NCBI GenBank assembly: GCA_947179155.2
Contig: OX359265.1
Coordinates: 7,332,477 to 7,396,476 of the forward strand
DNA from: Hedera helix
Lineage: Eukaryota > Streptophyta > Magnoliopsida > Apiales > Araliaceae
Direction of reading: 5' to 3'
Length of the DNA: 64,000 bases
The translations under genes were made by a program, and so were the position numbers. The notes under the pieces were generated by a model that was not told where the DNA came from, made no database searches, and saw only the letters and a program-made list of their open reading frames with translations. Numbering within the stretch: position 1 is the stretch's first letter; every line of letters begins with the position of its first letter. This document shows, piece by piece, positions 32,143 to 43,376 of this stretch.

Positions 32143-33142
32143 GAAATGATATAATTTTGAGAAGTAAAGTCTTACGACTAGGATGAAATGCTATAAAATA
32201 AAGTATTAAAGAGTTACGATTATTCGATTTTAGGGTTAAGATATAAAACCCGAATTTGGAGAATAGGAATGTGTACAGACAATTGAACATAATTCGTGTG
32301 TTAGTGATTAAATGTAAAGTAAGTGTTATGAGGTTTAAAATCTAGAGTTAATTGAAGGAATATACTTTGATGTATGGATATAGCTAAGTGTTTATACGAT
32401 ATATCAATACAGATAGCACTATTCACAAATATAAATATAGTACGGAGTAACATACCTGAGGAACAAATTTTTTCGGATATACTTTAAAAACTTAAAACGA
32501 ATTGTAAGAATGATTGTAGATGATTAGAGGTTAAAATTATAACCCAAACTAAGTGTTATGTGATTAAAAATATGCGTTAATGCTTAAATTTAAGAACAAG
32601 ATTTTCTCAAAAATTAAAAGCTTTCATTTGGGGTGGAGATACGTTTTCTCAAATAAAAAAAAATACCGAGAAATTAGCGAAAATCAATACGTGCGATTTA
32701 TTAAATAAATAAAAAGGGGTTAGAAACTTTTCATAAATGGAAAGTTTAGGAGTTGGTGAGAAAGGAAAGTACAACGAAGCTTCCTCCTTGTGCACTAGTT
32801 ACTATGTTGCCCCTAGAGAAATTATTAAATGACCATTGTGTCCTAGAGGAAAATGCTAGGAAGTTTTCTCTCTTGTATTAATGTCCATTTGGGCCTTAAG
32901 GAAATAAAGAAATGACTTGGATGTCCTAAGGGAAATTGCTAGGAAGGTTCCTAGTAATAACCTAAAGACTATGATTGCCCTATAGAAGTTTGTTGATGCC
33001 TAATGTGTCCTACGAGAAAATTTCTTAGAGATGTCCTAAAGACTGACTTGCCCTTAATGAAATTAAGTAATGCCGTTGGTATTCTATAGAAAATTTCTAG
33101 GAAATTTCCTAGCAAAGACCTAATGTGCATGCTATCCTTGGT
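32143..33142. other. Non-coding stretch with imperfect ~75-bp repeats
   Basis: From about 32810 to 33125 four diverged units share GCCCTA/CCTTA, ATG..TCCTA and GAAAATTTCTAGGAAATTTC-like strings. The segment abuts the pol remnant directly with no gag between. It may be an LTR or a decayed leader. Confidence 0.45.
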
Positions 33143-36100
33143 TGGTGAGGGTGATAAGGAAGAGTGGGGAGAACCCGTGTATGATGACTATGAGGAAGTA
33201 GATGTGTTGTATGGAGATGGCCATGAGACTCTAGTCATTCGCAAGAGTCTGCTAACTCTAAAAGATGATTCTGAAGATGATTGGTAGAGAACCAATATAT
33301 TTCATATCACTTGTACAGTGGCAGATAGGGTCTCCAAGATGATTATTGACAGTGGTAGTTGTGAAAATGTTGTATCCAAAGAAGCTGTTCAGAAATTGCA
33401 GTTGAAGACGGATCGACATCCCAAACCATATAAGCTGTCGTGGCTAAACAAGGGCAGTGAGATAACAGTAGATAGAAAATGTCTTATATTATTTTCCATT
33501 GGTAAGAAATATTTTGATAATACTTGGTGTGACGTGGTATCAATGGATGCGTGTTATGTATTGTTGGGCCGACTATGGCAATATAACCGAAGTGTCATTT
33601 ATGATGGTAGGAGGAATACGTACTCCCTTAGCATCAAGGGAAAGAAAATGGTGTTAGCACCGTGTCGGGAAGAAAGCAAGTCAGTTCGGTCAGTCAACAA
33701 TGCTAATCTGCTGTCTATGTTAAGGTTTCTCACTGAGGTAGAGCAAGAAGGGGTAGTGTATGCTTTACTTCCATGTAAGAGTTATTCAACCGATGGGAAT
33801 GCCGACCTGACCACCGATGTGTAAGAACTGTTGTCGGAATTTTTTGATCTGATTCCCGAGGAACTTCCTTCTAGGTTTCCACCGATGAGGGATATTCAAC
33901 ATCAAATTGACCTTGTGTCAGGATCGAGTTTGCTAAACAGGCCAGTATACAGACTTAGCCCCAAGGAGTCCGACGAGCTACAACGGCAAGTGATAGAGTT
34001 GTTAGAGGAGTACATCCGTGAAAGCATGAGCCCGTGTGTAATTCCTGCTCTATTAGTACCAAAGAATGATGGTTCTTGGCACATGTGTATTGACAACCAA
34101 GCAATTAACAAGATTACGGTGAAGTATAGGTTTCCAATTCCTCACCTAGACGACATGATGGATCAATTGTCGGGAGCTAAGGTTTTTTCCAAGATCGATC
34201 TTCAGAGTGGCTACCATCATATTAGAATAAGGTCCGGAAATGAATGGAAGACACCGTTCAAAACTCAACATAGATTGTATGAATGGATGGTGACACCCTT
34301 CGAGCTTTCTAATGCACCCAATACATTTATGAGGCTCATGCATCAAGTCCTGCGATCTTTTATGGGGAAGTTTGTGGTCATTTACTTTGATGATATTTTG
34401 ATCTACAGTGCTAACTGGGAGTCACACCATTAGCACCTTCGAGCTGTTTTTGAAGCGTTGAGAAAGGAGAGACTACTTGTTAATCAGAAGAAAAAGTCTT
34501 TACTTTACGTCTTCAGTAAGTTTTTTAGGGTTTGTTGTATCAACCGAAGGAGTACATACCGATTAGTCCAAGGTAAATGTTGTTCGAAATTGGCCAACGT
34601 CGAAGACCATACATGATGTCAGAAGCTTCCATGGATTGGCGTTCTTCTACCGTAGGTTTATCAGAGACTTCAACACTTTGGTTGCACTTCTTATTGAGTG
34701 CCTTAAAGGGCGTGACTTCCAATGGTCTGAAGAGGTCGAAACCAGTTTTCAACTAGTTAAGCAGAAAATGACTGAAGCCGTAGTATTAACACTTCCTGAT
34801 TTTGAGAAGGTGTTCAAGGTAAATTGTGATGCCTACGGGGTCAGCATTAGTGGGGTCTTGAGCTAATCGGGTTAGCCAGTTGCTTTCTTTAGTGAGAAGT
34901 TGTCAGGATCCAAGAAGAGCTACTCTACTTATGACCTGGAATTCTATGCCATTGTTCAATCTCTGAAGCATTGGTGTCATTATCTGGTGTAGAGGGAGTT
35001 CATTCTTTTCAGCGATCATAAGGCCCTAAAGTATATCAATGGCCAACAAAAGCTAAGCCGAAGGCATGCTAAGTGGGTTACGTATTTACAAGAGTTTACC
35101 TTTGCACTGAGGCATCAAGCCAATTGTCTGAATCGTGTGGCCGATGCACTAAGCTGGCGTGCTCTACTCCTTAGCACGATGAGTAACCAAGTTGTCGGGT
35201 TTAAATTTTTTGCTGACTGTATGTTATCGCCCCCTCATTCGAAAAGATACTTCGGGAAATAAATGAAAATCGGTGACATGACTTAATCTTACATGAGGGA
35301 TATTTGTTTCGGGGACTACAACTATGTATTCGAGATTGTTCACTTCGACAAAAGATCATTAGTGAACTTCACATTGAAGGGCACTTCGGGCGAGACAAGA
35401 AATTTTGGCCTTCGTGTCGGCTGACCACTATTGGCCGAAGATATCTGGCGATGTGACTCACTTTGTGGAGAGATGTTATGTTTGTTAGAAGTCGAAAGGA
35501 GTTCTAACCAATGTAGGTCTGTACACTTCTTTACCAGTTCCTGAAACCCCGTGGGTTGATGTGAGTATGGATTTTGTGTTAGGATTTCCTCGAACCCAAC
35601 GAGCCATGGATTCTATTTTGGTGGTAGTTGATAGGTTTTCCAAAATGGCTCATTTCATTACTTGTCGGAAGATCATGTATGCTGATCGAATTGCTCATCT
35701 TTACTTTCGAGAGATTGTGCATCTGCATGGTGTGCCGAAGTCAATTACTCCTAACCGGGATACTAAATTTATGAGCAATTTTTTGGAAAAGTCTATGGAG
35801 AAAGCTCGGGACGCAATTGAACTTCAGTAATTCTTATCATCCTCAGACCGATGGTTAGACTGAAATGGTAAATAGAAGTTTGGGTAACCTTTTAAGGTGT
35901 TGACTGGAACTAAGCCGAAGTAGTAGGATCTAACGCTTGCCCAAGCGGAGTTTACTTACAACCGATCAAAGAACCAGACTACCAGATTGAGTCCTTTTGA
36001 GATTGTGTATGGTCAGAATCCATCAGGCATCCTGGACTTAACTACTATTCCAAAGGTCAAACGTGTTAATCCGAAGGCGGAAGAGATGACAGAACATATT

Positions 36101-36553
36101 CGAGATATCCATGATAAGTTTCAATGATCCATTCAGGAGAGCAATACCAAATATAAGGATCGAGTTGACAGTCATCGACGTTAGGTACTTTTTAAAGCTG
36201 TTGATTTTGGTTGGGCGGTTTTGATTCGTGACCAGTTTCCTGTCAGATGATATAACAAGCTTAAGGATCGGAAGATCGGACCGTGTGAGGTTTTGAAGAA
36301 AATTAATGATAATGCTTACCAGTTGTGCATTCCCAACCATCTACGGCCTTCGGACGTTTTTAATGTTAAACAATTAAGTCCTTGTTTTGGGGCATCCGAA
36401 GATAACCGAGTGAACTCGATGACGAGTTCTTTTCAACCCGGTGTGACTGATGTAGGAAGATCAGAACCAGGAGGAGCCGCCGACGCCGACTTATCAGACA
36501 ATACCTTAATAGCTTTGAGATATCATGAGTTAATGTATCAGCATCGTCGATAG
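33143..36553 (+). pseudogene. Decayed Ty3/gypsy pol (protease, RT, RNase H, integrase), possibly CRM-like
   Basis: A ~3.4-kb pol region in the correct order but broken. An acidic linker (33143-33290) leads to a protease with IIDSGSCENVV near 33340 and LLGRLWQYNRSVIYDG. RT spans 33831-34433 and keeps YFDDILIYS. RNase H is spread over 34636-35170 (CDAYG, LEFYAIVQSLKHW, DHKALKY). The integrase core includes SMDFVLGFP near 35560 and HLHGVPKSITPNRDTKF near 35720, where the normal SD of the second catalytic aspartate reads PN. The C-terminal part (36293-36553) ends with NSMTSSFQPG. Stops in one frame include TAG near 33287, TAA at 33822-33824 and TAG at 34431-34433; later parts lie in the other two frames, so at least two frameshifts are present. 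Gag is missing. It cannot make active enzymes. CRM-like placement rests on the tail wording and is uncertain. Confidence 0.9.
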
Positions 36554-37004
36554 GATTCTGGATCCGACCTCAGCTTCGGCCTTCGTATCGGCCTGACCGA
36601 CCTCAACCTCTGCCCAACCTCAGAGAGCATTAATTTTTATATAATTTTATGTATTAAATAGGACCGTCACTTCCATAGTGGTTAATTTGTTAACCCTTCC
36701 CGTCGTCGTCAGATAATAGTTGTTGTCAGTCACGTAGTTCAATGATAGTTGTTGGTCTTCACGTGTCTGGGTTGTTGGGACGTGACGGGCAGATTTTGTC
36801 AGAACTTAGCTTGTCCAAAAAGGAACTTTTTGCTATATAACCCGACATGTGGGTTTGAAGAAGGGGTTGTTGAATATTGAATTTTAATCTAAGAATTAAA
36901 AGAAGATCTCTCTTTTTCTTTTGGTAAATCTCTTGTGCTTTTACTTGTAAATGTCATATTAACTTAGCCCGCCGGATAATCACTATCCAACCCGGCATTA
37001 GAAA
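36554..37004 (+). repeat. Probable 3' LTR region of the decayed pol element
   Basis: It follows the end of the pol remnant. It contains a TATA-like TTGCTATATAACCC at about 36828-36842 preceded by GC-richer sequence, then a pyrimidine-rich leader, as in an LTR promoter. No second copy was found in the window, so boundaries are approximate. Confidence 0.45.
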
Positions 37005-37560
37005 AAGAGGAGAATGTTCTTGAAGTCGATCCCGTGGATGTGCTTCCTGTGAAGACTTTGGATGGAAAAATTATTTTCAGGACAGGTAATCAACCTAACT
37101 CAGTCAACCTCCTAATAAACATACTATAAGACAGTTAATGTATTTCCTTTCAATATGCTATGAAAGATCTGCTGTAGGTAGACCCAGATCATGTATAAAT
37201 TATATAATGTCATGAATAAGTGAGGGCAGTAAGATACAAAAATTGTAATACTAACTACTTCTTTCTGGGGTCCTGCCAATTGTGAGATTCTATTGTGTAT
37301 GTTTAATGTAAACATGTTTCAACTCTTTTTGTGGATATATTGGTGTAGGGCATCAAAAGAATTGGAGGGTGTGCAGAATGAAAGTGAAGCCACTAGCGAC
37401 AATGCAACTGATGTTGCAGATAAAAGAGCGGTGAAGATGACTAAAGTAGAAAAGCGTGCAAAGTTTTAAAAATTAAGGAAAGAAGCAAAGAAACAAGGGA
37501 AGGAGGTGGCTGAAATTGAGGGAGTGGACCAAACCGGCCCCTCAAGCTGAAGTGCTGGTA
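37005..37560 (+). pseudogene. NOC3-like gene fragment, two broken exons
   Basis: The first segment (about 37005-37085) reads ENVLEVDPVDVLPVKTLDGK and ends at a GT-type donor (ACAG/GTAATC). The second starts near 37350 after TGTAG and reads ASKELEG..., then KMTKVEKRAKF, a TAA stop near 37467, then KLRKEAKKQGKEVAEIEGV. The wording resembles the N-terminal half of plant nucleolar complex protein 3, which acts in ribosome assembly. Near the end one or two extra bases shift the frame before a PQAEVL-like ending and a GGTAAAT donor. With a stop and a frameshift this is not functional. It may be a relic of a gene interrupted by the retroelement to its left, or a captured fragment. The NOC3 call is from memory of the family only. 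Confidence 0.5.
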
Positions 37561-37862
37561 AATTTTCCTATTCGCGCAGCTCGTTCGATTGGATTTGCTA
37601 GTTTTTGTTATAATCTATTGGAAAGAGAGTAAGAGACGCATATTGATGAAGGAAGGTAGGTCACTGTCCTACCTATGTGTGAGATGTTGGTAATGTGGAA
37701 ATGTATATATGCACGACTTTTAATGCTTTAGACTGTTTTGGAACAATACTGGAGAATATGAACATGTTAATTAAACATATGGGGATACTTTGAAGAATTG
37801 AAGTGAAGTTGGATGCATGGTGATGCTTCATTTAATGACAACATGCTGTCATGTGACACTTA
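37561..37862. other. Non-coding stretch after the NOC3-like fragment
   Basis: No further exon was recognised. It could be intron sequence of the decayed gene. Confidence 0.4.
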
Positions 37863-38165
37863 CGTTGCGTTTGGATTGAAAGAATGGAATGAAATAATGA
37901 ATGAATGATTTTAAGGCATTTCAAGTATATGTTTGATTGTTTGTAGGAGTGAATAGTCTAATATGATGGTAAAATTATCATACATATCCATTCTATTGGA
38001 ATGAATTTTATTCTATCATTTCTCACATGGAATAAAAATCAAAGGGATGGAATGATTCGCTCCATTTACTAGAATGGTTTATCTTTCAAAATGATCATCT
38101 AATATACTATTTTTCATTATATTTTTTTTTTCTTCATTTCATTCCCCCAATCCAAACGTAGCATT
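37863..38165. mobile_element. MITE-like element with GCGTTTGGATTG ends
   Basis: The left end reads ACGTTGCGTTTGGATTG and the right end CAATCCAAACGTAGCAT, giving imperfect inverted repeats of about 15-17 bp around 300 bp of AT-rich, non-coding DNA with repeated GAATGGAATGA/TCATTTCATTC words. The superfamily and target duplication are not clear; hAT- or Harbinger-derived MITEs have similar ends. Confidence 0.6.
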
Positions 38166-40257
38166 AGAGAATAAGGCCGCATCACCAATCTACTACTCTG
38201 TATATTACATAAGTCGCTTCAGTATGTATACATTTAACTTCCTATATACCTTTTCATTTTGTACTTCGCATTGGAAGCATTTGTGTTTCATTTAAGACAG
38301 AAACTTGCGATATAATTTTGGGGAGAGAAGATTCTTCGGTCACTTTGTATGATTTACTCGCTTATAGTGTAGCTTGATAGAGATCCTAAACTCAATAATC
38401 AGAAGCCCCTCTTTAATTTTTTAATTTTTTTTATCAACTTTTACTTATAAGAAAAAAAAAGTAATTAAATAAAAAAAACTTGAATAGTTGCTCTAGATTT
38501 GCTATGCTTTCTCAGGTGTTTATGTTTTTTAGTATGGAGATAGAATATAACAAGCAATTACGCTGCATTTTATTCATATATCTCCTATATGCTCCTTTGT
38601 TGCTCAGATCAGAAGCCAGTTCAGGAGTTTTAATTTCCTGGTTCTTGGTAATTCATAGACATAGCCTTGGTCATCTTATATGAATTGTCCAAGAGGTGAT
38701 CATAGTGGTTACAAGTCCTGGTTACCATCATTTCAAAACTGATGTTCCGCTAGTGTTGATGTAATACATGTTATTTTAAAATTTTTACCATAGATGTGCT
38801 ACTGGTTATGTGGTCTGGCTTGCAACAGTGCCCATTTCAACGTGTGATCTCAAATGATACTATACTTTTTCTTCTTTGTTGAAGGCAAATGTAATTGTCC
38901 TGGCCTGAAAAGGTTCTCTCTTGTAATTTAAGTGTATTGGAAGATGTACCTTTTAGGTTTCTTCGGTGAATTCATCTCCCAAATACCACCCACCTATTAA
39001 ACTATCTGATACACTCTCAATAATTCAACCATATATGTCTTATATATCATGTCTGTCTCATAGTTGAGGAAGCCTTCAGCCTTTTATTTTAAATACTTCA
39101 AACACCTTTTGCTGTGTTGTTTTTTCACCACATTACATATGACATAGATTCATTGAGTTCTCTTCATTTAAGCTGGCTGTGGGTTTAGTGCATTACTTTC
39201 ACCTTAGATATTACACGTTCACATCATTTGAAAACTTTTCCTTCCATTACCCTGTTTGTTTCATGCAAAAGTTAATAATATTACTGTAGCGGTGATGGTA
39301 ATCATCTCTTATCTGCATTAACTACCTTCTTCCAGCAAAAAGGAAGAATTAGACATGTTTGTTTCATTTTATGCAAAATTAGACATGTTGACTATGAAAT
39401 AATACCATGTTTCTAACCTGCAGATCCAAAGATTTTCTTTTGCTTTGACTGAAAAGTATTATGTTTTTTAATGGTTGAGATTAATGTTGTTGTGTCCGGT
39501 TATAGTGTACTTAGGTTTACTCTTTTTCTTTTGCATATGTAAGAAGGGAATGGCCTTGCATGATGACTCTTAGCCATGGTATGGGCTAGGGTACATGTGC
39601 TTGCTGGATGGATAAATTCTTCTGTCTTGTCTGAGTAACAAAGATGGAAGAAAAGTGACATTTTTAACTTGTTTGGGGATGGGGGGGTTTTCATTTATGA
39701 TTTAGGTGAATTAGTAAGACAATGAGTTTAATAGGGTTATAAATAACTAAAAACTAGATATGGATCTGTCTTGCAAATATAATAAGAACCAATCCATAGT
39801 TAACATTTACTATAGAACGTTTTAGGATTAGTTCATCTAAGTATCTTAATTTTAGTAACAGAATTTAAAAGAAAAAAAACGTCCACCATTAATAATTATA
39901 AAAGTCGACGGCTAATAATTAGTTAATTTTTTTTTGAAAAAAATCCTAGTCCATCTACAATCTAGATGGATTGATCCTAACGCACTCCATACTTATCATT
40001 AGTGATAGATAGATTAAATTATATACATAGCTAGGGTATGGAAGATGTTGTAGTGTTAATATTATGGTGAATGTGGAAATAAGATGGTGAAAGGAACGTA
40101 CGAGCATGTGCAAGATACAGCAGATTCACATGTTTATTTTTCCATAGCAAAGCCTAACCCTTGTCTTCTTGGATCCTCCTGCTATTTTCCATTTAAAGAA
40201 TTAATGAGAACAGAAGAGCAAAAATAACTCGGTGTCTTTAAATATGCTTAAATAATA
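38166..40257. other. Intergenic region, nothing recognised
   Basis: Less AT-biased than its neighbours in places, but no coding frame with recognisable domains and no RNA gene is evident. The short frames at 38480-38683 and 39500-39694 have no supporting features. It could contain introns or a decayed gene that I cannot read. Confidence 0.45.
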
Positions 40258-40775
40258 TAGTTTCTCCGTTCCAAATTATAAGATTTTTATTAACTTCCTA
40301 AAAGTTAATTTAAGATATTTTTAAATTTAAAATTAAAATAATTTATTTAAGTTTTTAAAAGAATAAATCTTATAATTAATAACACTTTTTAAATAATTTA
40401 TAATTATATTAAAATAAATTAAATGAATTTATTTCAATTTTAAATTTTAAATTTTAAAATATTTAAAATTAACTTTTTAAAAATTAATATTAATCTTATA
40501 ATTTGTAACTGATAAATCAGTTTCGAATTATAAGATTATTATTAACTTCTTAAAAGTCAATTTAAGATATTTTTAAATTTAAAATTAAAATAATTCATTT
40601 AAAATTTTAAAATAATAAATCTAATAATTAATAACACTTTTTAAATAATTTATAACATTTATAATTATATTAAAATAAAATAAATTAATTAAATTTCAAA
40701 TTTAAATTTTAAAATATTTAAAATTAATTTTTTTAAATTTAATACTAATTTTATAATTTGTAACTGATGAAATAG
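40258..40775. mobile_element. Two tandem Stowaway-like MITE copies
   Basis: 40258-40510 and about 40515-40775 are similar throughout: both start with CGTTCC/TTTCG and AAATTATAAGATT, contain AAGATATTTTTAAATTTAAA, and end with ATAATTTGTAACTGAT. Ends are imperfect inverted repeats (AATTATAAGATT against AATCTTATAATT). The interior resembles 25309-25568. Either one copy inserted next to another or the element was tandemly duplicated. Confidence 0.65.
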
Positions 40776-40849
40776 TATAAATCTTATTGATGTGTCAAAG
40801 GTAAGGTAGCATGTGCTAGCTGCGATAATTAAGGGGTGTTTATTTTATA

Positions 40850-40909
40850 CATATATATATATATATGGTACAAAATCTTCATGTGACCCAATCATGAATG
40901 ATACCGCGT

Positions 40910-40955
<46 letters not shown>

Positions 40956-41141
40956 GATAAGCTGTAGACAGCTTAATAAATCTCATATGGAGTTGAAAAT
41001 GGTTGTTAATAAATCCGTTATATTTGAGGGAATCAGTACGGCATATATATAATGATAAGCTGTAGACAGCTTAATTAATCTCATATGGAGTTGAAAATGG
41101 TGGTTAATAAATCCGTTATATTTGAGGGAATCAGTACGGTC
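40850..41141. repeat. (TA)n microsatellites and a 98-bp tandem duplication
   Basis: (TA)n runs occur at about 40850-40866 and 40913-40953. A unit beginning ATGATAAGCTGTAGACAGCT starts at 40954 and again at 41052, 98 bp apart, with about two differences, so the duplication is recent. The unit itself has a small AGCTGT/ACAGCT hairpin. Confidence 0.8.
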
Positions 41142-41218
41142 AAACCTGGTTCTTAGAAAATTGTGGATGCAGAGGATAATTTTGGAAATTAATGCATATA
41201 CAAAAATTAAATATTATA

Positions 41219-41281
41219 TTTATTTTAATTATTAAAAAATAAAATATAATATTCAAATTATTTTTTAATAATTAAAATAAA
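41219..41281. repeat. Near-perfect 23-bp inverted repeat
   Basis: TTTATTTTAATTATTAAAAA at 41219 is repeated as its reverse complement ending near 41281, with a loop of about 16 nt. It is AT-only, so folding would be weak, but the match is long. Confidence 0.6.
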
Positions 41282-42689
41282 TTTTATCATCATTTTAAAA
41301 AATTTATATTTTTCCATCTTTTAATGGAATCAACTTGAGGTGCATGGGAACGTGTCAAAATGGAATTTGTAGTTGCTGAATTTCCAAAAGGAAAAACTTA
41401 AATTATTACCGACTGACATAAAGAGGTTTAATTATTAATAATAGTGTGACGACCCCAAATCCGGGTTCCATAACCTCGAGTTTGGTTCTCACTATTCAAC
41501 ACATTACTAACAATTAAATACATACATTGCATTTAAATATCGCGGAATAATACATATTGGTTCCCTTACAAAAATGTTACAATACCAGGGTCTATTAACC
41601 TTAACATAAACAGTTCCTATCATAAGGAATTACAAAAGGTTTAACAACAGTAAACACAAATTTAAGCATCTAATTAGCATGCATAAACTAACTTAAGCTC
41701 TGGCCTTTCCTTTTCCCTTATCCTTCTTTGAGCAATCAGGATTATCTGAAAAATGGTTCATGATATAGCAAGAATGAGCAACTAGTTTGCTCAGCAAGTT
41801 TAGAACAATCATAGAGATTTAATATATCATGAATGAATAGAAAATATCATCAATGATTCAACAATAGATATAACAATTGTGAATGAAACAAGATTCAAAT
41901 TTTAATAAACAGAAGATTTGAATCTTAAAATGCTGAGTGGTCACTAAGGACCCTGAACTAACGAGGGTATAATAGAGTTTCCTCTGACCCTTTGAGTTGT
42001 TTGGTTTTCAAAGGGATCAGCCTATTCAACCCGCTGTATATGCATTACATTTAGTCACTGGCGCCCAAAGTCGGTTTCCCGACACAAAATCCCCTAATTT
42101 AGGGTTGTTCAATTCTCAGACTTAATATAAGAAATCCGCACCCAACAATGGTTTGGATAAGCTTTTAAAAGTATTCAAGTATTGAATTTATAAACGTAAT
42201 GTCTAGCTGAACTATTAGCTTTTGACATTTTTAGTACAGTTCATGAATCAAGAACTAATAAGCTTCAAGTGCACTAAGTGCGATTTTATAAACAATATGG
42301 ATGTGGAATAATTTTAAATAATTAAACCACTTCAAGCTTTGACAATAAGTACAAGTATAGAAACTTGTTCAACAATAAATGAGTAGGGTTAGAGAACTTG
42401 CCTGTCTGCTCAGCTACAATAAATGTCTAGCTTTAACTAACTTGCTTTGAAAGACCTAACATTAATAAAGTCGGTCTAATAATTAGTACGGCGTATTTGC
42501 AAAACTATACGCTTAATAATGACTTATTTACCACATAAGTACTAACACATAAATTACATTAGTCAAAACAATATTATTAACCTTATAGACCCTCAATCAT
42601 ATTAGGTTAATAATTTAATAAATTAGAAAATATTTTTCTTAAGTGTTGGACACTTATTAAACCTTTAAACAACTTATTACAATAGTTTA

Positions 42690-43340
42690 ATTAAAGCATA
42701 ATTAAATTTAATTTATTTTATTAACTCAATCTCTATTTAATTACTATTTAATCTTGGTTAAATAGAAATTAATTAATTAACTCTAGTTATTATTTAAAAT
42801 AAATAATAACTAATTGTACTTACTTATTATTTAATTATAATTAAATAATAAATAATTATTGACTTAATTTTAACCTTCTTTAATTTAATATTAATCAACC
42901 AATAATTAACTAAGTAATTAACCTTACTTATTATTTAATTTAAGGAAATTAAATAATAGTTTACTAATCTTAATCCTCTTTAATTATTATTTAATGTCAA
43001 TTAAATAATAATTAATTATTTAATTAATTTTAATTATTATTTAAGGTTAAATAATAATCAAATCATTCTTATTTATTATTTAAATTAAATAATAAATTAT
43101 TACTCTAATAACTTAATTTCCATTAATCGTTATTTAATGTTAATTAAATAATAATTAATTACTTAATTATTATTATTTATTATTTAATAATATTTAAATA
43201 ATAAATAATTAATTTATAAATTTTATCTCTCTTTAAATATTATTTAATAGGCATTAAATAATAATTGCTAATTTATCATCTTTATTTATTATTAACATTT
43301 AAAATAATAAATAAATAATAAATTTATTTAACTTAACCAT
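42690..43340. repeat. AT-rich hairpin array in the giant solo LTR
   Basis: Units built from TTATTATTTAAT and ATTAAATAATAA arms recur through this stretch. They correspond in position and design to the arrays at 5560-6400 and 49290-49560. The nested solo LTR at 43377 inserted just beyond the array. Confidence 0.65.
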
Positions 43341-43376
43341 GGTTTAGCTAACTAGATTAATATTTAAAATATTTAA

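Noticed and set aside
32077..33130. Possible solo LTR starting TGTCACGACCTGG
   Set aside because: The start looks LTR-like, but no convincing CA end or matching 5-bp flank was found, so it is described only as non-coding DNA.
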